NCBI GenBank assembly: GCA_965228415.1 | Contig: OZ245814.1 | Span: forward strand, 2,418,001-2,482,000 | From: Agaribacillus sp965228415 | GTDB lineage: Bacteria > Bacteroidota > Bacteroidia > Cytophagales > Cyclobacteriaceae | Length of the DNA stretch: 64,000 nt | Direction: 5' to 3' | In this document: positions 8,655 through 15,552 of the stretch, piece by piece | Position numbering within the stretch: the stretch's first letter is position 1 | Layout of the letters: the number at the start of each line of letters is the position of its first letter | The notes under the pieces: generated by a model | Database searches by the model: none | The model's input: only the letters and a program-made list of their open reading frames with translations | Told to the model about the DNA's origin: nothing | Position numbers and translations under genes: made by a program

Positions 8655-9829
8655 ATAAAAAACATCTCAACAAGATTGAAAAATACCTGGACCGGCAGGG
8701 GCTTTCATTCCAACCGTTGCGGGATGAAATGATGGATCATTTAATTGAAGACCTGGAAAATCATATGCAGCAGGGAAATTCTTTTGATGAAGCCTGGCAA
8801 TTGATTATGAGCCATATTCCGGATAATCATTTTAAAACATTACAAAACGAAATTATGGAAATAATAAACAAACGATTTAGTCTTTCAGAAGGGTTTACCT
8901 ACCTTTCATTATTGTTATTGTTTACGATGGCGGTATTTAAGTTACTGCACTTTCCCTTATCAGGTATTCTGTTGCTGGCATCGTTCGGCGCTATTGCCGC
9001 CTCTTTACTGACCGGTGTTCTCTCCGGTCTTTATTTATACAAAGACAAGAAAGGAAGCTTAATGGCGTTGGGGGTTGTTCTGGCTGTTATTCTTTTCCTG
9101 GTATCCTTTGCGTTCCAGGTCCTGAAGCTTCCCGGACTAATGGAATTAAGGACCATCTCTGTTGCCGGATTGATCTTGTTTTTTCCCGGACTTACGATTT
9201 ATTTCAGTACCCAAAAAAACAATGAAGAAAATATCTTGACCTACCTGCACAAAAAACATAGCCCCGGAATACAAAGGTATTTGATCTTCCTGTTAGTGTT
9301 AGCCGTAGCGCTCAGAATAGCGTTAATTGTTTTTGGTTATCATCCGGACGTTGCCACCGTACTGCTGGTACTGGTAATAGGCGGGGCAGGCCTACAATAC
9401 TTTGCACTCAACTGGCATGATCCTAAGACCCAAAATTGGGGGTTAGCTGCCGGCCTGGTGGTAGGATTCATCTGTTTTATGCTTCCTGTTTTGCTTAACC
9501 TACAGTTGTCCAATGAAGTACGAGTTGGCCTGACGTTAGTTTTCTATACGGTAACCGGGTTGATTGTTCTAAAAAAATCCAAAGAAGTACCGAATAAAAA
9601 AGTACTGATCGCCCTATTGTTCGTGGCGTTCCTCTTTTTTGTTTTAAACGCCTTTATCAAACTAAATATCGTTGACGCATCATTTAATGCTGTGATATTC
9701 AACCTTCCCGTCTTAATCATATTATCATCCGGCTTGTTCTTGTATAGGAGGCAGCCGTTAATCAAGGTGTATTTGATTATGGTAATAGCCTATTATATGT
9801 TTGAATTTCCTAACCAGTTGGGATTATAG
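8642..9829 (+). CDS. PadR-coupled multi-pass membrane protein
   Basis: A 395-residue protein. Residues 1-78 form a soluble helical domain (MDHLIEDLENHM, then FDEAWQLIMSHI) like the prefix domains found on membrane proteins encoded beside PadR regulators. About ten hydrophobic helices follow from residue 82 to the C-terminus, with short charged loops. No transporter or enzyme motif is visible. The 13-bp overlap with the PadR gene suggests coexpression; in known pairs the PadR partner governs the membrane gene. The exact function cannot be read from sequence. Confidence 0.75.
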   Translation: MGQLNKKHLNKIEKYLDRQGLSFQPLRDEMMDHLIEDLENHMQQGNSFDEAWQLIMSHIPDNHFKTLQNEIMEIINKRFSLSEGFTYLSLLLLFTMAVFKLLHFPLSGILLLASFGAIAASLLTGVLSGLYLYKDKKGSLMALGVVLAVILFLVSFAFQVLKLPGLMELRTISVAGLILFFPGLTIYFSTQKNNEENILTYLHKKHSPGIQRYLIFLLVLAVALRIALIVFGYHPDVATVLLVLVIGGAGLQYFALNWHDPKTQNWGLAAGLVVGFICFMLPVLLNLQLSNEVRVGLTLVFYTVTGLIVLKKSKEVPNKKVLIALLFVAFLFFVLNAFIKLNIVDASFNAVIFNLPVLIILSSGLFLYRRQPLIKVYLIMVIAYYMFEFPNQLGL

Positions 9830-9957
9830 TAGGTGTTGACATTGCCTGATTTCTGGTTAACCGGGGCGGGTCACCAAAGCACCTTCCCCTGGTACCATTT
9901 AAAAAACGTGTTTAATTACATTTATGTGATGTTGTTATAGCAGGATCACCCGCTACA

Positions 9958-10467
9958 TTACCAGTCCGTAGCCACGACAGGGGTCGTCATTGATTGCTTC
10001 ATCGCCGTAACAAAAGGTCGCAATTCCCGATTGATCTGGTTATAGATTTTAGCCTTTTTCCTGTCAGTAAATTTCATACTTTCCAGGGGAATGGCCACAT
10101 CGATAGCGCCTGTATTAAACCAATTTTGCACATACGTGTAAAACAGCCGGTCGATGGTGTATTTGTATCGTCCATCTTTAAAAGCCAGCGTTATTTTGTA
10201 GCTTACGGACGTGTTTCTGTCATCGAGTAGCCGGTTCATTGTCGCTACCATACGCTGATTCCCGGCATCGATGTAAACCAAATTGTCGGAAGGCTTTAAA
10301 GTTTCTAAAATCCAGGATTTAGCTTTTTGGAACAACTCCTCCTGACTTAAAGATTGAATCCGAACAACCTCTTCAAGTTTTAGATTACCAGCACTAATAC
10401 GTTCCTGGGAAAATAAAAGTGAAACGGAGAGGCAGCTGATTATGGCAGTAATAAAAATTAGCCTCAT
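9958..10467 (-). CDS. DUF4468 domain secreted protein
   Basis: A 169-residue exported protein with a signal peptide (about residues 1-20, ending SLLFSQ). The body fits the Bacteroidota DUF4468 family (TATA-box-binding-like fold): EELFQKAKSWILETL, a GNQRMVATMN strand, then YKITLAFKDGRYKYTIDRL. Such proteins are periplasmic or outer-membrane associated, of unknown role. The next small secreted gene (10493-10867) lies upstream on the same strand only 25 bp away, so they probably form a two-gene operon. Confidence 0.7.
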   Translation of the reverse strand: MRLIFITAIISCLSVSLLFSQERISAGNLKLEEVVRIQSLSQEELFQKAKSWILETLKPSDNLVYIDAGNQRMVATMNRLLDDRNTSVSYKITLAFKDGRYKYTIDRLFYTYVQNWFNTGAIDVAIPLESMKFTDRKKAKIYNQINRELRPFVTAMKQSMTTPVVATDW

Positions 10468-10492
10468 ATTATCGTTATTTTAGGTTTTAAAG

Positions 10493-10867
10493 TTAAGGTC
10501 TTGGCAAGTTCTTCCCTTTTCTCAGCAAATAATGATGTGTTGTGAATTCATCATTAGTCACCACGTAAACATCGACAAAGTCATAGCCATTTTTACTCAT
10601 GAAATTCAGTGCATCAACCATGGAATTGAAGTTGAGGGCTTGTCCGTACTCGTCTCTTATCTGCGTCTCTCTATTGCTAAACAACTTGCTTTCCTGTCCA
10701 AAGTCTATGGTAATGGTAAACTTATTACTGAAAAGCCTGAAATTGCCCACTATCTCCACGTACTCCACATCAATGTCAGAAATAGGTACGCCATTCACGG
10801 TTTGAGAATAACCAATTATACTGGTGGCGGTAAAAATCAAAGCAGCTAAAAAAATTTTCTTTTTCAT
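10493..10867 (-). CDS. Small secreted protein of unknown function
   Basis: A 124-residue protein starting MKKKIFLAALIFTATSIIG, a clear signal peptide; the frame extends upstream but that part lacks any feature, so the ATG at 10867 is preferred. The mature part has alternating strands (VNGVPISDIDVEYVEIVG, KFTITIDFGQ) and a C-terminal ALNFMSKNGYDFVDVY helix, resembling small beta-rich Bacteroidota periplasmic proteins. No cysteines or catalytic motif are visible. Probably co-transcribed with the DUF4468 gene. Confidence 0.6.
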   Translation of the reverse strand: MKKKIFLAALIFTATSIIGYSQTVNGVPISDIDVEYVEIVGNFRLFSNKFTITIDFGQESKLFSNRETQIRDEYGQALNFNSMVDALNFMSKNGYDFVDVYVVTNDEFTTHHYLLRKGKNLPRP

Positions 10868-11237
10868 GATAAGATTTATATTGTTAAGAATGGTCCTGTA
10901 ATTCTTCCCACTAAACCTTATTAGCTTCAAACAATAATCAATCCATTTTTTTCAGTTGCCCGCCATTGCGTGTCCATATCTCCTCATGCCGCATTCGTTA
11001 AAACAGAGCTGCATAAAACCATAAACACAAGATTATCAACAATTTAAATACATAAATCTATCTGATAAAATTCTTAGGGCAACACCTGAAATTACTTGGA
11101 CCTAAAGGATGAAAAACGGATCAAAAACTGAGAATCGGGAAAAGTTCAAAAGCCATTGGCTGATAGCTATGTGGGTCACCTCATCTTTCCCAAACGATTC
11201 TATTGGATGGTTCTACTGATACTTTGTGTAACCAATA
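10868..11237. other. Intergenic stretch without recognised content
   Basis: About 370 bp lie between the small secreted gene and the lipoprotein hydrolase. I see no convincing ORF, hairpin terminator or promoter consensus here. Confidence 0.4.
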
Positions 11238-12281
11238 TCACAGGTGTTTTTGAAAAAAATTGATGGCCAGTCCTGTCGTCTTCTCATGTATCTCCCGGCG
11301 ATCAACCTCGGGATGGTCAACGCATAAATGGGGAAGCACGGTTTTACCAAAATCTGTGGCTTCATTTAAAAACACATAATGATTGACGTTTTCGTCAAAT
11401 AGATGAATTTCACTGCCTTTGATCAGGCGGTGGTATTTGAGCGCATTGTATTTTATGGGTGTATTGGTATCGCCTTTGCCTGCCACGATAAAGACCGGAG
11501 CAGTAATTTTTTCTGTTTGCTTGTCGGAATGGAAGCCAAATCCAATTGCTGGCGCCATCACAAAAAAGGCCTTCATCCTATCTTCTTTCACCTGATCTTT
11601 GTATTGCTGGTATGAGGCCAGGATTAAACTATCTGTTTCAAAATCGATCACCTCATCAGTATCGGGAAATTCAGGTGGCAAGGCTCTTTGATTTTCATCA
11701 TTTGCCGAATTCTCGCCGGCCGCCCTGTCGACATATCCTCCTGCAAGGGCGATATTCGTATAACCTCCTAACGAAAACCCAACACCACCTATTCTCGACG
11801 TATCGATGTTTACACCGATCTCCGGGTCATTGAGAACTTCTGAGAGTACATATCTGATATCAATGGCCCTTTCCCACCATTTTACAAACTCTCTGGGTAA
11901 CTTAAAATCTGTTGAATTTCCATAATGATCAACCGAAACCAGGATATACCCCTCTTTTACCATTTTTTCAATGAACCATGTTAAAGAAAATCTATTCCCA
12001 CCTGTCCCATGCGAGACCAGCAACAAAGGAAACCGGCCGGCCGCAGCGGTTGCGCCGGGTATCGATTTGATAGTTTTAAAAGGCAGCTTGCGTTTATCTC
12101 CAAAATCCTTTCGTGTCAACGAATCATAGGTTGGGTACCATATTTCCGTCACCAATGGCCTGTCACGGGATTCATCCACAAAAGTTATTGATTTTTGTCC
12201 AATGTTAAAGGGCTCTTCTTTTGGTGGGTTACAGGAGACCAACAAAATGAGAAATAACTGGAAAACAAAAATTCTGTTCAT
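11238..12281 (-). CDS. Alpha/beta hydrolase lipoprotein (PAF-acetylhydrolase/dienelactone-hydrolase-like)
   Basis: A 347-residue esterase-like protein. The lipobox LLVSC gives lipidated Cys17, so it should be anchored in an envelope membrane. The fold is shown by LLLVSHGTGGNR (oxyanion region, about residues 86-97), the nucleophile elbow GVGFSLGGY with Ser170, FIVAGKGDTNTP (acidic residue) and a late NVNHYVF histidine. This arrangement is typical of PAF-acetylhydrolase and dienelactone-hydrolase relatives that act on short esters. The substrate is unknown. It may share a transcript with the GyrI-like gene 71 bp upstream. Confidence 0.82.
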   Translation of the reverse strand: MNRIFVFQLFLILLVSCNPPKEEPFNIGQKSITFVDESRDRPLVTEIWYPTYDSLTRKDFGDKRKLPFKTIKSIPGATAAAGRFPLLLVSHGTGGNRFSLTWFIEKMVKEGYILVSVDHYGNSTDFKLPREFVKWWERAIDIRYVLSEVLNDPEIGVNIDTSRIGGVGFSLGGYTNIALAGGYVDRAAGENSANDENQRALPPEFPDTDEVIDFETDSLILASYQQYKDQVKEDRMKAFFVMAPAIGFGFHSDKQTEKITAPVFIVAGKGDTNTPIKYNALKYHRLIKGSEIHLFDENVNHYVFLNEATDFGKTVLPHLCVDHPEVDRREIHEKTTGLAINFFQKHL

Positions 12282-12352
12282 TTCATGTTTAATTTATAAG
12301 TAAGTGGAAGCAATAGTATGGCTCACGCAAAGCCCACTAGCAAACGTGACCG

Positions 12353-12832
12353 TTATTTTATAGGTATCCAGACTTCTTCCTCAGCATTTGGATCATTGGG
12401 GTCATAATGCTCCTCCAAAATCTCAAAATGTGCCCTGCTGTCTAACTCATAGTCTGAGTTGGGCAACCAAACCCCAAATATGTGCTGATACGTTTTTTGA
12501 AATGCACTGGCGGGTCCCCTGTGAATAAAAACGGCGTACTTTCCGCTGGCCAACAGGTATGGCTCCATGCCTTCGGGTACCGTACCAAAGTCAACCACCT
12601 CCACAGCTGCCCATTTTTCAAACATCGTATTGGGTGTAAAACTGTTAAAATCCTGGTTTTTATCGTAAACCTGCATGGAATAAAATCTATTATTCAAAAA
12701 TCCGGCGATCTCATTTCTCCTGGGCATAAACTGTTGCCATAATTCGCGGGTTTTATCATTGGAAAGAGAGATTGCTGTTCGAATTCCTATTAATTTTCTT
12801 TCTGTTATTTCCGTGATTTTGGGATCCTTCAT
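12353..12832 (-). CDS. GyrI-like / AraC effector-binding domain protein
   Basis: A 159-residue stand-alone small-molecule-binding domain of the GyrI/SOUL type, seen in GYVDFGTVPEGME-like (VVDFGTVPEGMEPY), GKYAVFIHRGPASAFQKTYQHIFGVWLP and the closing HFEILEEHYD...EEVWIPIK. There is no DNA-binding domain. Such proteins bind or hydrolyse amphipathic compounds, and some inhibit gyrase. The family is clear, the ligand not. Confidence 0.85.
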   Translation of the reverse strand: MKDPKITEITERKLIGIRTAISLSNDKTRELWQQFMPRRNEIAGFLNNRFYSMQVYDKNQDFNSFTPNTMFEKWAAVEVVDFGTVPEGMEPYLLASGKYAVFIHRGPASAFQKTYQHIFGVWLPNSDYELDSRAHFEILEEHYDPNDPNAEEEVWIPIK

Positions 12833-13044
12833 GGTTAACTGTTAGAAGCAATATTTAAAATCTAAATATAGATAATATTATCTTATGATGATTTATCAGT
12901 AGTAAAATCCCTGTTTTGATCTTATCGCTGTTAGCTCCTGTTTCAACGCCCTCGCTCATCGCACTTGCGGGGACTGAAATCATGGCCTGACTACTTTTCA
13001 CCAAACCCGTTTACGTTTTTAAATGCCAGGTTACTAACCGTTTA

Positions 13045-13707
13045 ATGCAACAAATTGTTAACGGGAAACCTGATATAGTGAAATCCATTGACCAGAAAGA
13101 CAGCTTATTTCCGAAAGGCAACAATGATAATAAGCCGGTAGACAATGCTGAAAATAAACTATTAACAAAAATTAAGCAAAATGAAAATTACATAGAACAG
13201 ATTTACAACGACTACAAGGTCCCTTTCGTAAAATGGTCTACCCATTACTTCAACATTCAGGAAGATGAAGCGCTTGACGCATTCCAGGATGCCGTTATTG
13301 CCTTTTACAAAAATGTCACATTGGGGAAAATAGACAGGATAAAATACACCATCAAAACCTACTTGTTTACAATTGGTAAAAATCTAATCATGAACAAGCT
13401 AAGATATCGCAAGCGCTATGACAAGAATTTTGAAGACTTTGACCTGATGGTACCAATGGAATCTGAGATCTTTGACGGCATCAAACACGAGGCAAAAGTG
13501 TATATAGACCAAAAAATGAAAGAACTTGGTGAACCTTGCTATTCTCTTCTGAAGTTATTTTATTATAATGGATATTCATTTGAAGCAATAGCCAGAGAGA
13601 TACGCTCTAAAAATGCCAATGTTGTAAAAGCACAAAAATCAAGATGTATTGCCTCCTTAAGAAATCTCATCAAAAAAAAATTTAAGAAGGAAAACTTTTA
13701 TGATTAG
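13045..13707 (+). CDS. RNA polymerase sigma factor, sigma-70/ECF-like
   Basis: A 220-residue group-4-like sigma factor. Region 2 covers about residues 50-125, with the -10-recognition helix DAFQDAVIAFYKN and the TYLFTIGKNLIMNKLR helix; region 4 covers about 155-212 with YSFEAIAREIRSKNANVVKAQKSRCIASLR as its helix-turn-helix (not quoted as one motif: YSFEAIAREI then NVVKAQKSR). An unusual lysine- and asparagine-rich N-terminal extension of about 45 residues precedes region 2. A membrane protein with an anti-sigma-like N-terminus follows 103 bp downstream, and a TPR-CHAT protease gene lies convergent, so this probably drives a signal-dependent regulon. Confidence 0.88.
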   Translation: MQQIVNGKPDIVKSIDQKDSLFPKGNNDNKPVDNAENKLLTKIKQNENYIEQIYNDYKVPFVKWSTHYFNIQEDEALDAFQDAVIAFYKNVTLGKIDRIKYTIKTYLFTIGKNLIMNKLRYRKRYDKNFEDFDLMVPMESEIFDGIKHEAKVYIDQKMKELGEPCYSLLKLFYYNGYSFEAIAREIRSKNANVVKAQKSRCIASLRNLIKKKFKKENFYD

Positions 13708-13810
13708 ATATGAATTAAGTTATTGTTAAAAAATAAAAGCACCCATTGATATGATCCTTGAGAAGGAAAAGATTGAATCATGTTTGATAAACCGCTGAGC
13801 GGGTACAATT

Positions 13811-14536
13811 ATGAATGACAGCATCACAATAGACGAGGTAAGAGACTTTCTTCTGGACAGACTTCCGGAGAGAAGAAAAAAAAGGATAGCAGAAAGGCTG
13901 AAAAAAGACGAAGATTTTAAGAACGAGTTTTACCATTGGAAAGCCTTACTGGCGGGAATGGATTATCACTTTGATCGTCACCTGAAAGAAAAGCTAAAAC
14001 AAAGCGACAAGAAAAAAAAACGAATAACGTCACGGGTAAACATGGCGATTGCTGCCGGTATTATGCTACTGATACTGGCAGCAGCTATACTTTTAATTTC
14101 CAGATCCGGTGATCATGTGGTTTTATTCAACCGTTATTATAGCCATTACTACAACGTAGTGAGCGATGCGGGAAGATCCGGTGAAAGCATGCTCTCTCCA
14201 TATGAAAACGCTTTTAGGGAATACGAGGTAGCAAACTTTACTGAAGCCGTTCGACAGTTTGAAGAACAATTACAAATAAGGCAAGCGGATAATCAACTTA
14301 TTTTCTATTATGGTTTAAGTCTTTTGGGAAACAACCAACCGAGGGAGGCCGTTGTCGAGCTTTCCAAAGTGGCTGACAGTCAACATCCTTTTAATGAGCC
14401 CGCCGAGTGGTATCTGGCATTGTCATACCTAAGACTCAATGACTTAAAAATGAGTAAGGAGGTATTGATCCGTATCGTTAACTCAGATAGTGAATACCAT
14501 TTGAGAGCCAAGGAATTACTTAATGCCATAGATTAA
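13811..14536 (+). CDS. Membrane TPR protein with anti-sigma-like N-terminal domain
   Basis: A 241-residue single-pass protein. Residues 1-60 (IDEVRDFLLDRLPERRKKRI, then RLKKDEDFKNEF) match the helical pattern found at the start of many anti-sigma factors, a short domain with an L-P-E-R turn and a K-D-E-D segment. A transmembrane helix spans about 78-97 after a lysine-rich cytosolic stretch. The outer part holds about three TPR-like repeats (about 130-235: EAVRQFEEQLQIRQADNQLI, YYGLSLLGNNQPREAVVELS, WYLALSYLRLNDLKMSKEVL). No zinc-binding HxxxCxxC is present. Being just downstream of the sigma gene, it is a plausible membrane anti-sigma factor; this role is inferred. Confidence 0.75.
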   Translation: MNDSITIDEVRDFLLDRLPERRKKRIAERLKKDEDFKNEFYHWKALLAGMDYHFDRHLKEKLKQSDKKKKRITSRVNMAIAAGIMLLILAAAILLISRSGDHVVLFNRYYSHYYNVVSDAGRSGESMLSPYENAFREYEVANFTEAVRQFEEQLQIRQADNQLIFYYGLSLLGNNQPREAVVELSKVADSQHPFNEPAEWYLALSYLRLNDLKMSKEVLIRIVNSDSEYHLRAKELLNAID

Positions 14537-14674
14537 GGGTTTTCCTTCTTCCCTCCAACCGGGAAATTATTTACCACTTTGAGCCCGCCACTGCTGAACA
14601 TTTTAACAATTTTCATTTTTTTGTTTACCTCTGGTATCTGAAAGTTACTAAGTAACAAAACCAAATGATTTGGT

Positions 14675-14947
14675 ATGCAAATGAAAAGGATGCTGGTGGT
14701 AGTTGCCTTGCTGATTATTTTAGCCAGCAAATTCTACCATGTTATAGCGCACAACAATCATTCGGAGGTGATTAAATCAGGAGACTGCACTTGCCTGAAT
14801 TATGATGCCCCTGTTTGTGTTGTGACTTTTTCAGGCCGGGTGGTTTCCTTCCCCAATACCTGTCAGGCATTGCGTTCGGGCTTCACCACCAGACAACTTG
14901 TTTCCTGCGATGAAACCAGTTCTGTCACTACCAATGCTGAGGAATAA
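14675..14947 (+). CDS. Secreted Kazal-like miniprotein
   Basis: A 90-residue protein with an N-terminal hydrophobic segment (MLVVVALLIILASKF) acting as signal or anchor. The mature part has five cysteines spaced CTCLNYDAPVC, then SFPNTCQAL, then LVSC. The core C-x-C-x(7)-C...F-x-N-x-C-x-A...C follows the bacterial Kazal-type serine-protease-inhibitor pattern (PVC..., TY.NxCxA). One cysteine of the animal six-cysteine form appears missing, as in compact bacterial versions. ATGs at 14675 and 14681 both fit. It lies between the anti-sigma-like gene and the CHAT protease gene, hinting at a periplasmic partner or inhibitor role; this is not shown. Confidence 0.65.
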   Translation: MQMKRMLVVVALLIILASKFYHVIAHNNHSEVIKSGDCTCLNYDAPVCVVTFSGRVVSFPNTCQALRSGFTTRQLVSCDETSSVTTNAEE

Positions 14948-15001
14948 CCAGGCAGCCAAAAATTAAGTTGGTTTAAATTGTAAGTGTATTTTGTAACACT
15001 T

Positions 15002-15029
15002 AAAGCCGCATCGGAAACGATGCGGCTTT
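15002..15029. terminator. Strong hairpin terminator, 12-bp stem
   Basis: AAAGCCGCATCG pairs perfectly with CGATGCGGCTTT around a GAAA tetraloop. The stem starts with AAA and ends with TTT, so it can act in both directions. It ends the sigma/TPR/Kazal side from the left. Confidence 0.75.
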
Positions 15030-15076
15030 GAACTTTCTCATCAAATCCTCCCCCTCTTCATTGATAAACTAAACAG

Positions 15077-15259
15077 CTATTGACGATGCATTTCAGGAAT
15101 GGCCTTTTCGGCTTTTTTCTTCTCCTGAATCTTCTTCCTCATTCGCTTAAGCGCCTTTTCGGTTTTACGAATAACTATAAGGTTATAGGTAATACGAATA
15201 ATCAGTATTATGTTTGCCAACAGTACCATACTGCCAAGCCAGGCCAGTATTATCTTCAT
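15077..15259 (-). CDS. Small single-pass membrane protein (predicted)
   Basis: A 60-residue ORF starting MKIILAWLGSMVLLANIILI; the frame opens 9 codons earlier but this ATG gives a natural membrane-protein start. One hydrophobic helix (about residues 4-24) is followed by a strongly basic tail (KTEKALKRMRKKIQEKKKAEKA). It lies between the terminator at 15002-15029 and the CHAT gene. No family recognised; it could be spurious. Confidence 0.4.
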   Translation of the reverse strand: MKIILAWLGSMVLLANIILIIRITYNLIVIRKTEKALKRMRKKIQEKKKAEKAIPEMHRQ

Positions 15260-15552
15260 TTCTATAGCTTTTCCAAAAAAAATCAAGTAGCCATCATCCC
15301 ATCCGGCATTGCCTAATCAGGTTTCACCGGTATGTTTTCCCAAGAAGCGGTAACATGGTTCATCAATAAAAAGTTGCACTAATTATCACAGATGACAATT
15401 AGCTTAATTCCTGGATTAGTATAAGCTGAAAGTGAGAAGTCAACATATTTGATAGTAAATTAAAAAATGGTTAATCTTTTACAGATGCTCCTGATAAAAA
15501 GATAGTGTAACAGCTGTAATAGCTGAAACTTATAACCCTGTCATGGAATCTT

